Of a DNA stretch of 64,000 bases, positions 8,081 through 15,856 are shown one piece after another (the first letter of the stretch is position 1; each line of letters begins with the position of its first letter). The DNA is from Aldehydirespirator sp965219165. GTDB taxonomy: Bacteria; Actinomycetota; Acidimicrobiia; Acidimicrobiales; Aldehydirespiratoraceae. The position numbers and the translations under genes are program-made. The notes under the pieces are model-generated. The model was not told the DNA's origin, made no database searches, and saw nothing but the letters and a program-made list of their open reading frames with translations. The stretch spans positions 2,108,001 to 2,172,000 of the forward strand of contig CBDCMW010000002.1 in assembly GCA_965219165.1 (NCBI GenBank), in the 5' to 3' direction.

Positions 8081-9256
8081 ATGATCGTCTTCATGTATCC
8101 GGGCCAGGGCTCGCAACAGCCGCGGATGGGCCAGCCCTGGACCGATCATCCTTCGTGGGAGCTGGTCACAGAAGCATCCGAGGTCACGAACCGCGATGTC
8201 GCACGCCTGCTTCTCACCGCCGACGCCGAGGAGCTGACCGAGACCCGCAACAGCCAGCTCGCCACGTTCGTGATGTCGATGGTGGTGCTCGACGCGGTGA
8301 TCCGGCTCGGCACCGAGGCCGCCGGCCACGCGGGCCACAGCCTCGGCGAGTACTCGGCGCTGACCGCGTCGGGCGTGCTCGACTTCGGCGACGCGGTGGC
8401 GCTGGTAGCCGAGCGGGGCGACGCAATGCAGGCCGCGGCCGAAGAGCGCGAGGGCACGATGGCGGCCGTTCTCGGGCTCGACGACGACGACGTGCAGATC
8501 GCCTGCAACCGCGCCCCCGGAGAGGTATGGCTGGCCAACCACAACGCTCCCGGGCAGGCAGTGATCGCGGGGACGCCTGAAGCAATCGACACCGCCGCGG
8601 CCATCGCCCGCGAGCTCGGTGCCAAGCGGGTGATGCCCCTGCAGGTGGGCGGCGCGTTCCACACCCCCTTCATGGCACCGGCGCGCGACCGACTCTCGAA
8701 GGCCATCGACCGCACCGAATTCCGCGACCCCCACGGAACGGTGATTGCCAACGTCGACGCGGCTGCCCACGGACGGGGTTCCGACTGGCCGGACCTGCTC
8801 AAGGCGCAGCTCACCAGCCCGGTGAGATGGCGCCAGACGCTGACCGCCCTCAGCGACACCGGGTTCACAACCTATGTGGAGCTGGGTCCCGGGGAGGTCC
8901 TCGGCCGTCTCGTCAAGCGCACCCTCAAGGGAAGCCGGCCCCTGTCGGTGACCGCCCCCGAGGACCTCGACAGCCTGCTGGAGGCGCTGGCCGCCTCCCC
9001 GGCCCGGGCTGCGGCTGCGATGGAGGGCGAGCACCTGTTCGCCACCGAGCGGCTCGTGGTCAGCCCCGCGGCCGGGATCTTCCAGGCCAGTGAGGGGATC
9101 GGAGCCGGTGCCTCGGTCGGCGTCGGCCATCTGGTCGGCCGGGTGGGCGACCACGAGGTCCGCAGCCCCTTCGCGGGCGAGCTGATGGGGGTGCTGGCCC
9201 TGGACGGCGAGCGGGTGACGGCCAGCCAGCCGATCGCCTGGCTGAGGACGAACTGA
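8081..9256 (+). CDS. fabD: malonyl-CoA:ACP transacylase with C-terminal lipoyl-like domain
   Basis: Loads malonyl groups onto acyl carrier protein for fatty-acid elongation. The transacylase domain begins FMYPGQGSQ, has the nucleophile in GHSLGEYSA (Ser87) and the catalytic His in GGAFHTPFM. At 391 aa it is longer than ordinary FabD (about 310 aa). Residues about 321-391 form a second domain like a biotinyl/lipoyl barrel (VVSPAAGIFQ, then RSPFAGELMGVLALDGERV). The usual MKM lysine turn is replaced by VGDH, so it cannot carry a cofactor at that place. Start is the ATG after a GAGGGGG ribosome site. First gene of the fab operon. Confidence 0.93.
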   Translation: MIVFMYPGQGSQQPRMGQPWTDHPSWELVTEASEVTNRDVARLLLTADAEELTETRNSQLATFVMSMVVLDAVIRLGTEAAGHAGHSLGEYSALTASGVLDFGDAVALVAERGDAMQAAAEEREGTMAAVLGLDDDDVQIACNRAPGEVWLANHNAPGQAVIAGTPEAIDTAAAIARELGAKRVMPLQVGGAFHTPFMAPARDRLSKAIDRTEFRDPHGTVIANVDAAAHGRGSDWPDLLKAQLTSPVRWRQTLTALSDTGFTTYVELGPGEVLGRLVKRTLKGSRPLSVTAPEDLDSLLEALAASPARAAAAMEGEHLFATERLVVSPAAGIFQASEGIGAGASVGVGHLVGRVGDHEVRSPFAGELMGVLALDGERVTASQPIAWLRTN

Positions 9257-9291
9257 TGGGATCGGCTAAGAGAGCTACCGGGGGGATCTGA
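9256..9291 (+). other. relay mini-ORF between fabD and fabH
   Basis: The fabD stop is TGATG, so an ATG overlaps its last base. The frame reads MGSAKRATGGI and ends at a TGA whose final A is the first base of the fabH ATG, again TGATG. The 34-nt gap is therefore bridged exactly by an 11-codon ORF. Whether it is translated is unknown. Confidence 0.5.
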
Positions 9292-10211
9292 TGGGCGCAA
9301 CAGTGACCGGCATCGGCACATCGCTGCCTGAGAAGGTCCTCACCAACGACGACCTTGCAGCGATGATGGACACCAGCGACGAGTGGATCTGGGAGCGCAC
9401 CGGCGTCCGTGAGCGCCGCATCGGCCTGCCCACCTCCACGATGGGCATCGAGTCCGGCCGGGCCGCCTTGGAGATGGCCGGTCTGGGCCCCGAAGACATC
9501 GATCTGCTGATACTGGCCACGACCACACCCGATCAGAGGGTGCCGGGGACCTCGGCGGTGATCCACGCCGAGCTCGGACTGGGCTGCGGGGCCTTCGACC
9601 TGAATGCCGCTTGCGCCGGGTTCACCTACGGCTTCGTGACGGCGCACTCGATGATCGACTCTCCGGGCGGTCCCGAGCGGGTCCTGCTCGTCGGTGCCGA
9701 CGCGCTGTCGCCCCTGACCGACTGGACCGATCGAGGCACGGCCATTCTCTTCTCCGACGGCGGCGGGGCCGTGGTCCTTGAGCGCACCGACTATCCGACG
9801 CTGCTGGGCTGGGACCTGGGCGCCGACGGAAACCAACGCCGGCTCCTGATGGGCGACCACGACTCCACCATCACGATGGAGGGCCGCGAGGTCTTCAAGG
9901 TGGCGGTCCGGGCAGTGTCCGACTCGATGCTGGCCGCCATGGACCGCGCCGGCGTCAGCCCCGAGGAGGTGGACGTGCTGCTCCCCCACCAGGCCAACAT
10001 CCGGATCATCGAGGCCATCTGCAAGCGCAGCGGCATCGACTTCGCCAAGAGTCACAACGTGATCGAGCACACCGGCAACAACTGCGCGGCGACGATCCCG
10101 CTCACGATGGCCAAGGCCCACGCCGACGGCGCTCTCAAGCCCGGCGCGATCGTGGTGATGACCGGTTTCGGGGCGGGCATGACCTGGGCGTCCACAGTGG
10201 TTCGATGGTGA
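9291..10211 (+). CDS. fabH: 3-oxoacyl-ACP synthase III
   Basis: Initiating condensing enzyme of type II fatty-acid synthesis, joining acyl-CoA to malonyl-ACP. The 306-aa protein has the thiolase fold with active-site Cys108 (NAACAGFTYGF), catalytic His in LLPHQANIRI and Asn in HTGNNCAATIP. It starts at an ATG that overlaps the stop of the preceding 11-codon ORF and lies in the fabD-fabH-fabG-acpP-fabF operon. Confidence 0.96.
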   Translation: MGATVTGIGTSLPEKVLTNDDLAAMMDTSDEWIWERTGVRERRIGLPTSTMGIESGRAALEMAGLGPEDIDLLILATTTPDQRVPGTSAVIHAELGLGCGAFDLNAACAGFTYGFVTAHSMIDSPGGPERVLLVGADALSPLTDWTDRGTAILFSDGGGAVVLERTDYPTLLGWDLGADGNQRRLLMGDHDSTITMEGREVFKVAVRAVSDSMLAAMDRAGVSPEEVDVLLPHQANIRIIEAICKRSGIDFAKSHNVIEHTGNNCAATIPLTMAKAHADGALKPGAIVVMTGFGAGMTWASTVVRW

Positions 10212-10225
10212 GAGACGGCCGGTGA
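10208..10225 (+). other. relay mini-ORF between fabH and fabG
   Basis: fabH ends TGG TGA, creating a GTGA overlap. The frame from that GTG is five codons (VRDGR) and stops at a TGA overlapping the GTG start of fabG, also as GTGA. The ten-base gap is thus bridged. Confidence 0.45.
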
Positions 10226-10968
10226 GCGACGGAGGGGACGGGATCGACGGACCCAGCTCGCGGGTGGCGCTCGTCACCGGCGGCAACCGCGGCATCGGAC
10301 TGGCGACCGCCCGGCGGCTCAGCCGGGCCGGGCATCGCGTGGCTGTCACCTACCGCAGCGCGCCCCCGCCCGACGCCGACGCCGACGGGCTGACCTGCGT
10401 ACGCTGCGACGTCACCGACCCTGAGTCGGTCGCGGCCGCCCTGGCCGAGACGACCGAGAGGCTCGGAGCCCCCGAGATCCTCGTCTGCAACGCTGGCATC
10501 ACCCGCGACGGGCTCGTTCTGCGCATGTCCGAGGAGGACTTCGGCGCAGTGATCGACGCCAACCTCACGGGCGCCTTCCGGGTGGCCAAGCAGGCGGTGC
10601 GGGCGATGGTGCGGGGCCGTTGGGGACGCATCGTGTTCATCTCGTCGGTGTCGGGCATGCGGGGCCAGGCCGGCCAGGCCAACTACGCGGCCTCCAAGGC
10701 CGGGCTGATAGGCCTAGCCCGCTCGCTGGCCAAGGAGTTGGCCTCCCGCAATGTGACTGTGAACGTGATCGCGCCGGGGCCCATCGGCACCGGCATGCTC
10801 GCCGCCCTGAACGACGATCAGCTCGACGCGATCGTGTCGCGGGTGCCGCTGGGCCGGGTCGGCGATCCCGACGAGTTGGCGGCCGCGGTCGAGTTCCTCG
10901 CCTCGGAGGACGCGAGCTATGTCACCGGTATCGTGCTGGCAGTGGACGGTGGCCTCTCGATGGGCTGA
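10222..10968 (+). CDS. fabG: 3-oxoacyl-ACP reductase
   Basis: NADPH-dependent reduction of 3-oxoacyl-ACP, 248 aa. It is a classical short-chain dehydrogenase/reductase with the nucleotide-binding motif TGGNRGIG (residues 19-26), NAG at about 90-92, catalytic Ser near 141-144, and Tyr155/Lys159 in YAASK. The C-terminus DGGLSMG is typical of FabG. The start is GTG at 10222, linked by overlap to the upstream mini-ORF. Operon position between fabH and acpP supports FabG over other SDRs. Confidence 0.95.
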   Translation: MSDGGDGIDGPSSRVALVTGGNRGIGLATARRLSRAGHRVAVTYRSAPPPDADADGLTCVRCDVTDPESVAAALAETTERLGAPEILVCNAGITRDGLVLRMSEEDFGAVIDANLTGAFRVAKQAVRAMVRGRWGRIVFISSVSGMRGQAGQANYAASKAGLIGLARSLAKELASRNVTVNVIAPGPIGTGMLAALNDDQLDAIVSRVPLGRVGDPDELAAAVEFLASEDASYVTGIVLAVDGGLSMG

Positions 10969-11036
10969 GGCGCCGCAGGAGCTGCACCGGCCCGACCGGA
11001 ACCCCTACCGCAAGCTAGGCATGGAAGGACAAAGCC

Positions 11037-11273
11037 GTGAGTGACGAGAACTTCGAGCGTTTCAAGCAGTGCGCGGTGGAAGTGCTGTCGGTCGACGCTG
11101 CCGACGTAGTGCCCGAGGCAGACTTTGCTGACGACCTGGACGCCGACAGCCTCGACATCGTCGAGCTGGTGATGGCCCTCGAGGAAGAGTTCGACGTCAA
11201 CGTCGACGAGGAGGAGCTCGAGGGCGTGACCACCGTCGCCGAGGCCTTCGAGCTGATCACGTCGAAGCTCTGA
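11037..11273 (+). CDS. acpP: acyl carrier protein
   Basis: A 78-aa acidic carrier protein for fatty-acid intermediates. The phosphopantetheine attachment Ser38 lies in DADSLDIVELVM. It starts with GTG after a GGAAGGAC ribosome site. The 68-nt gap before it holds no visible mini-ORF chain, unlike the neighbouring junctions, and may carry an internal promoter for this highly expressed gene. Confidence 0.96.
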   Translation: MSDENFERFKQCAVEVLSVDAADVVPEADFADDLDADSLDIVELVMALEEEFDVNVDEEELEGVTTVAEAFELITSKL

Positions 11274-11309
11274 TGGGGCGGCAGTTCCGATGAGGTCCAG
11301 GCTCTGATG
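11273..11309 (+). other. two relay mini-ORFs between acpP and fabF
   Basis: The acpP stop reads TGATG. The first ORF (11273-11293) encodes MGRQFR and ends in ATGA; the second (11290-11307) encodes MRSRL and ends in TGATG, whose ATG is the fabF start. The short sequence GCTCTGATG occurs at both ends of the gap, suggesting a duplication. Confidence 0.5.
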
Positions 11310-12494
11310 AGTAGGCCCGCGCGGAGGCGGGTGGCGGTCACCGGACTCGGCGTCGTGTCAGCGGCCGGTATCGGCGCAGAGGCGTATTTCGAGGGGCTGT
11401 GCAGCCCTGCGCCCGTGGGCGATCGCCGCGTGACCGATTTCGACCCCAACGACCACTTCGAGAGCCCGAAGGAGGCCCGGCGGTCCGACCCCTACACCCA
11501 GTTCCTGGTGGCGGCCGCGGACCAGGCCCTGGCCCAGGCCGGCGAGATCGAGGCAGACCCCACCCGGTGCGGCGCCATGATCGGCACCGGCGTGGGCGGT
11601 ATCTCCACGCTGGAGCACCAGATCGGCGTGCTCCAGGAGAAGGGGGCCCGCCGGGTGTCGCCGTTCCTGGTGCCGATGATGATGGCCAACGCCGGCGGCG
11701 CGACCCTCTCGATGCGCTACGGCTGGATGGGCCCGTCGGAGAACGTGGTCACCGCATGCGCCGCAGGCACCCACGCGGTGGGCAACGCGGCCCGTCTCAT
11801 AGCGGACGGCCGCTGCGACGCCGTTCTGGCCGGAGGCACTGAAGCGCCGTTCACTCCGACGGCGGTGGCCGGCTTCACCAACATGACAGCCTTGTCCTCC
11901 AGCGGCGTCAGCCGTCCCTTCGATGTGGAACGGGACGGGTTCGTGATGGCCGAGGGCGCCGCGGTGCTGGTCCTAGAGGACTGGGACATGGCCCAGGCCC
12001 GGGGGGTGCAGATCCTCGCTGAGGTACTCGGCTCGGCGTCCACCGCCGACGCCCATCACATCACCGCGCCGTCGCCGGGCGGTAGCGGCGCGGTGCACTG
12101 CATGCAGCTCGCGCTCGACGATGCGGGCGTGCGCCCCACCGACGTGGTCCACGTCAACGCGCACGGCACGTCCACCGGCCTCAACGACGCGGCCGAGGCT
12201 GAGGCCCTCTCGAAGGTGTTCGGAACCTCGCCCGGCCCGCTGGTGACCTCGACGAAGGGAGTGACCGGCCACAGTCTGGGAGCCGCGGGCGCCCTGGAGG
12301 CGCTTGCGGTGGTGCTGGCCATGCAGAAGCGGCTCATCCCGCCCACGGCCGGACTTGCCGTGCTGGATCCCGAGTTGCCGCCGATCCGTGTGGTGATGGG
12401 CGAGCCGGAGCCTTGGGACCCGGGCGTGTCGATCTCGAACTCGTTCGGATTCGGCGGCCACAACGGCACGCTGGTGATTGCCCCGGCCGAATAG
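11307..12494 (+). CDS. fabF: 3-oxoacyl-ACP synthase II
   Basis: Elongating condensing enzyme (KAS II), 395 aa. The active-site Cys151 is in VTACAAGTHAVG, with catalytic histidines in VNAHGTSTGLND and TKGVTGHSLGAAGA, followed by the C-terminal NSFGFGGHNG. It is the last gene of the fab operon and converges on fabZ with only 24 bases between them. Confidence 0.96.
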   Translation: MSRPARRRVAVTGLGVVSAAGIGAEAYFEGLCSPAPVGDRRVTDFDPNDHFESPKEARRSDPYTQFLVAAADQALAQAGEIEADPTRCGAMIGTGVGGISTLEHQIGVLQEKGARRVSPFLVPMMMANAGGATLSMRYGWMGPSENVVTACAAGTHAVGNAARLIADGRCDAVLAGGTEAPFTPTAVAGFTNMTALSSSGVSRPFDVERDGFVMAEGAAVLVLEDWDMAQARGVQILAEVLGSASTADAHHITAPSPGGSGAVHCMQLALDDAGVRPTDVVHVNAHGTSTGLNDAAEAEALSKVFGTSPGPLVTSTKGVTGHSLGAAGALEALAVVLAMQKRLIPPTAGLAVLDPELPPIRVVMGEPEPWDPGVSISNSFGFGGHNGTLVIAPAE

Positions 12495-12518
12495 CGGGAC
12501 CCCCGCCGGCGGCCAGGC

Positions 12519-12944
12519 TCAGGCGTCGGCGATGACGAACATCAGGTCGCACTCCGCGGCGATCTTGCCGTCGAGCAGCGCACGGCCAGAGCCCTGCCCG
12601 GCCCGGCTCGACAGGCGGGTCATCTCCACTTCGAGCTCGAGGGTGTCGCCGGGACGCACTTGGCGTCGGAAGCGGGCCCGGTCGAGTCCTCCGAACAGCG
12701 GCAGCCGCCCGGCGTAGCGCTCGTCGGAGAGCAGCGCGACTGCCCCGAGCTGCGCGATCGCCTCACACATCAATACTCCGGGGACGGTGGGCCGGCCCGG
12801 GAAATGACCCTCGAAGAAGGGCTCGTCGCCGCGCAGATGCCAGCGCCCGCGGACCCGCTCGCCCGCAACCAGCTCCGTGACCTCGTCGACGAACAGGAAC
12901 GGGTCGCGGTGCGGGACTACCTCCGCGGGTCGAGGCAGGCTCAC
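12519..12944 (-). CDS. fabZ: 3-hydroxyacyl-ACP dehydratase (FabZ type)
   Basis: Dehydrates 3-hydroxyacyl-ACP in the elongation cycle, 141 aa. It has the hot-dog fold signature with catalytic His in EGHFPGRPTVPGVLMCEA and the upstream VPHRDPFLFVDEV. The GTG start at 12944 follows HU on the minus strand with a 27-nt gap. Its position back to back with the fab operon supports the FabZ role, although other hot-dog dehydratases look alike. Confidence 0.88.
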   Translation of the reverse strand: MSLPRPAEVVPHRDPFLFVDEVTELVAGERVRGRWHLRGDEPFFEGHFPGRPTVPGVLMCEAIAQLGAVALLSDERYAGRLPLFGGLDRARFRRQVRPGDTLELEVEMTRLSSRAGQGSGRALLDGKIAAECDLMFVIADA

Positions 12945-12971
12945 GAGCTCCAGCCGCGACTGGGGGCCGGC

Positions 12972-13247
12972 TCAGCCTCTGGCCGCGGACTTGAGCCTGG
13001 CGCCGGCCTGGAGCTTCACGCCGGTCGACGCCGGAACAGCCACGGACTCGCCGGTCTGCGGATTGCGGCCCGTGCGGGCGGCGCGCTGCACAGTCGAGAT
13101 CTTCATGTAACCGGTCAGGTTGATCTCGCCTCCGGCGGCCACCTCGTCGCAGGCGAGCTCGAGGAGTGCGTCGATGCACTGGGCGGCATCTGCCTGGGAC
13201 ATGCCGGCTCTGAGAGCCACGGCCGCTACAACATCACGCTTGTTCAT
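12972..13247 (-). CDS. HU-family DNA-binding protein
   Basis: Nucleoid-associated histone-like protein, 91 aa, starting MNKRDVVAAVALRAGMSQAD. The DNA-binding arm carries ARTGRNPQTGESVAVPAST, the usual HU signature. There is no long Lys/Ala-rich C-terminal tail as in mycobacterial HupB. The start is fixed by a strong AAAGGAG ribosome site. A TATAGT hexamer on the minus strand about 50 bp upstream could be part of its promoter. Confidence 0.95.
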   Translation of the reverse strand: MNKRDVVAAVALRAGMSQADAAQCIDALLELACDEVAAGGEINLTGYMKISTVQRAARTGRNPQTGESVAVPASTGVKLQAGARLKSAARG

Positions 13248-13387
13248 TGATTGCTCCTTTGCGATGACGGCGCCGCTCACGGCACCATTGCGGTCTGCGA
13301 CTATACGGCGGGCCTAGTCGCGCTTCGTGGATGCTCGCGGGATCGAGGACCCAGACGCTGCGCCCGCATCGCTCGAGGATCGCGGAG

Positions 13388-14575
13388 TCAGTGGCGGACT
13401 ATCACCGACGAGCCGTGGCCGAACAGGCCCTGGTTGACGGTGATGCCAACCTTGGCTCCTTCGACCTGGCGGGCGCCGGCCGCGCCGCGGAGCTGCCACG
13501 TGAGCTCGCAGACCTGGGCCATGGCCTGGGCCGGGACGGCCTCGCCGAAGGCGCCCAGGCCTCCGCTGGGGTTGACGGGCAGGCGCCCTCCGATGGCGGT
13601 GTCGCCGTCTCTGAGAAGACGCTCGGCCTCGCCGGCCGCGCAGAAGCCGAGCTGCTCGTACCAGTCCAGCTCCATGGCCGAGGACAGGTCGTACACCTCG
13701 GCCACGTCGACGTCGTCGGGGCCCAGCCCGGCCTCGTCGTAGGCCCGGGCGCCGATCGACTCCTTGAAGCCCACCGGCGGGACCGGAGAGCCGGCCACCG
13801 AGTCTGCGGCCAGGTACGGCAGGTCGATCACTGGGTCCGGGTACGTGGGCGACACGGTGGAGATGCCCGCCACCCGCACGGGATTGCGGTGGCCGTGGTC
13901 TCGGGCCCACTCCATCGACGACACCACCATGGCGGCTCCCCCGTCGGAGGTGGCGCAGATGTCGAGCAGGCGCAGCGGGTCGGACACCACGGGTGAGTTG
14001 CGCACATCGTCGAGGCCGTACTCCTTGGTGAAGCGGGCGTTGGGGTTGTGGGCGCCGTGGCGGGAGTTCTTGACCTTCACCATGGCGAAGTCGTCGGTGG
14101 TGGCCCCGTGGAGGTCCATCCGGCGCCGGGCGTGCAGCCCGAAGTAGACGGGGTTGGTGGCGCCCACGAGGTGGAAACGCAGCCAGTCGATGTCGTCGGG
14201 GCGGTCGCCGGCGTTGGGGGCGAGGAACCCTTTGGGGGTCGTGTCGGCCCCCACTACCAGAGCGACATGGCAGGCGCCCGAGAGGATCTGGCCCCGGGCC
14301 ACCTGCAATGCTGTCGTTCCCGAGGCGCAGGCCGAGTAGCTGCTGGCCAGCTGGGCGCCGGTGAACCCCAGCGCTCGGGCGAAGGTCGAGCCGGCGACGT
14401 AGCCCGGATAGCCGCAGCGCACCGTCACTGCACCGGACACGAAGCCGACGTCCGCGTAGTCGACGCCCGCATCGGTCAGGGCGTCGCGGGCTGCGGCCAC
14501 CCCGTACTCGGTGAAGTTGCGGCCCCACTTCCCCCAGGGGTGCATCCCCACGCCTAGAACCGCGATCTCGTCCAT
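13388..14575 (-). CDS. thiolase-family lipid-transfer-type protein
   Basis: A 395-aa SCP-2-type thiolase-like protein, probably acting in acyl-CoA, sterol or aromatic side-chain degradation with its DUF35 partner. The Cys in SSYSACASGTTALQVARG is the nucleophile position; DGGAAMVV and the C-terminal NPSGGLGAFGEAVPAQAMAQ and GLFGHG are family features. The paired DUF35 gene ends three bases before its start. Such pairs occur as aldolase or thiolase complexes in actinobacterial steroid catabolism, so the exact reaction is open. Confidence 0.85.
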   Translation of the reverse strand: MDEIAVLGVGMHPWGKWGRNFTEYGVAAARDALTDAGVDYADVGFVSGAVTVRCGYPGYVAGSTFARALGFTGAQLASSYSACASGTTALQVARGQILSGACHVALVVGADTTPKGFLAPNAGDRPDDIDWLRFHLVGATNPVYFGLHARRRMDLHGATTDDFAMVKVKNSRHGAHNPNARFTKEYGLDDVRNSPVVSDPLRLLDICATSDGGAAMVVSSMEWARDHGHRNPVRVAGISTVSPTYPDPVIDLPYLAADSVAGSPVPPVGFKESIGARAYDEAGLGPDDVDVAEVYDLSSAMELDWYEQLGFCAAGEAERLLRDGDTAIGGRLPVNPSGGLGAFGEAVPAQAMAQVCELTWQLRGAAGARQVEGAKVGITVNQGLFGHGSSVIVRH

Positions 14576-14578
14576 GCC

Positions 14579-15025
14579 TCAGCCCCCGGCCCCGGCTGCG
14601 ACCGGGCGCCACTTCCACACCAGATAGTCGCAGTCGTCGTCGCTGTAGAGGGTGTCGACGGCCAGCTCCATCTCCATTCCCACCTCCAGATCCTCAGGTC
14701 CGATCCCCGGTGTGCACTGGCCGAGCACCACCATCCTCTCGGCCTCCAACTCCACAGCCGCGATGGTGATGGGCTCATACGGCTCGGAGGTCACCACGAA
14801 CGGCGGCGGAGGCGGGTAATGGCTGGTGGTGTAGGACCACACCCGGCCCCGGCGGCTCAGCAGGACCTCCTCGAGTTCGACCGGGCCGACGCGAGGGTCG
14901 GCACCGCCGAGGTGCTTAGGGAAGAAGTAGGACTCGGTGCTCGGCACCCGCCCGCCGATGAGCCGAGGCTCGCCGTCATCGACCGTGAACAGCCCCTCCA
15001 CCGCGGGCACTAGGGTCCTAGTCAT
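14579..15025 (-). CDS. DUF35 OB-fold protein, thiolase partner
   Basis: A 148-aa partner subunit with an OB-fold C-terminal half (GRVWSYTTSHYPPP, then VVLGQCTPGIGPEDLEVGMEMEL). In most relatives a four-Cys zinc ribbon precedes the OB fold. Here the matching segment (STESYFFPKHLGGADP) has no cysteines, so the zinc site seems lost. The start at 15025 (MTRTLVPAVEGLF) is preferred, because the longer frame runs through a tandem repeat. Probably co-translated with the thiolase. Confidence 0.8.
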   Translation of the reverse strand: MTRTLVPAVEGLFTVDDGEPRLIGGRVPSTESYFFPKHLGGADPRVGPVELEEVLLSRRGRVWSYTTSHYPPPPPFVVTSEPYEPITIAAVELEAERMVVLGQCTPGIGPEDLEVGMEMELAVDTLYSDDDCDYLVWKWRPVAAGAGG

Positions 15026-15063
15026 CGGCGGCAAGGGTACCGAGGGAATCCAGCCATCTCCGG

Positions 15064-15135
15064 TTGTCGTGCAACAGAAGGGCACTGTTGTGCGTCGTAT
15101 TGTCGTGCAACAGAAGGGCACTGTTGTGCGTCGTA
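15064..15135. repeat. two tandem 36-bp repeats with internal dyad
   Basis: Two exact 36-bp copies (15064-15099 and 15100-15135), each containing CAACAG, AAGGGCA, CTGTTG, that is, six-base inverted arms around a seven-base loop. They lie in the gap between the divergent DUF35 gene and the SLH-protein gene, directly before the latter's start. They could be paired operators or RNA hairpins. Confidence 0.8.
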
Positions 15136-15142
15136 GCAGAAG

Positions 15143-15856
15143 ATGAGAAGAGGCTTTTCTGGTCCCGTGCTCTTGTGGGCAGGTCTTGCGTTGGCCGTTG
15201 TGGGTACGACTCTAGGTGCTGCGCCGGGGCGTGCTGTTGCCGATGAGGGGGCCGACGGCTATTTCAGCGACGATGACGGCAGCGTGCATGAGCCGGCGCT
15301 GGATGCGCTGGCTTCTCGGGGCGTGCTCGCCAGCATCGAGTGTGGAGAAGGGCTGATCTGTCCCAGTGAACCGCTCAAGCGTTGGGAGATGGCGGTGTGG
15401 CTGGTCCGGGTCCTCGACGGCACGGATTTTGTCCCGGTGGACGCCTCGCGCTTTGAGGATGTGGATGCCGGGCTCTGGTGGGCGCCGTTCGTCGAGCGCC
15501 TCTACGCATTGGGAGTGACGCTCGGCTGCTCCACCACGCCGGCCCGGTTCTGTCCCGACGGGAACGTGACCCGTGCTCAGATGGCGACCTTCCTAGAGAG
15601 GGCGTTCGAGCTCGAGGGAGCGCCCTCCGCGGGGTTCACCGATGTCAGCGGCGGCAGTCACGCCGCCAACATCGACGCTCTGGCCGTTGCGGGCATCACC
15701 GGGGGTTGCAGCCGCGATCCGCTGCGATACTGCCCCGCCAACTCCGTCACCCGAGCCCAGATGGCCACCTTCCTGGCCCGGGCGCCGGGCCTCGTCGAAC
15801 TGCCCGCATCGGTGCGGTTGCGGTGTCCGCCGGCGACCGCCACACTTGCGCGGTAG
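15143..15856 (+). CDS. S-layer-homology N-terminal part of frameshifted exoprotein
   Basis: The first 237 codons carry a signal peptide (MRRGFSGPVLLWAGLALAVV, cleavage near AVADE) and about three SLH-like modules with the repeated signature NVTRAQMATFLERAF and SVTRAQMATFLARAP. SLH domains anchor proteins to the cell envelope. The frame breaks at about 15810-15825. The domain order continues in the minus-one frame with RCC1 repeats and a metalloprotease, so this is the front of one gene disrupted by a one-base change (or a sequence error). Confidence 0.75.
   Translation: MRRGFSGPVLLWAGLALAVVGTTLGAAPGRAVADEGADGYFSDDDGSVHEPALDALASRGVLASIECGEGLICPSEPLKRWEMAVWLVRVLDGTDFVPVDASRFEDVDAGLWWAPFVERLYALGVTLGCSTTPARFCPDGNVTRAQMATFLERAFELEGAPSAGFTDVSGGSHAANIDALAVAGITGGCSRDPLRYCPANSVTRAQMATFLARAPGLVELPASVRLRCPPATATLAR

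Noticed and set aside
15478..15822. Independent upstream start for the RCC1/protease frame
   Set aside because: The frame from 15478 overlaps the SLH coding region and encodes shadow sequence without a signal peptide; only the part after about 15820 is real.
15800..15830. Programmed ribosomal frameshift in the SLH/RCC1 gene
   Set aside because: No slippery heptamer or convincing stimulatory structure; a second similar shift lies close by, so mutation or sequence error is simpler.
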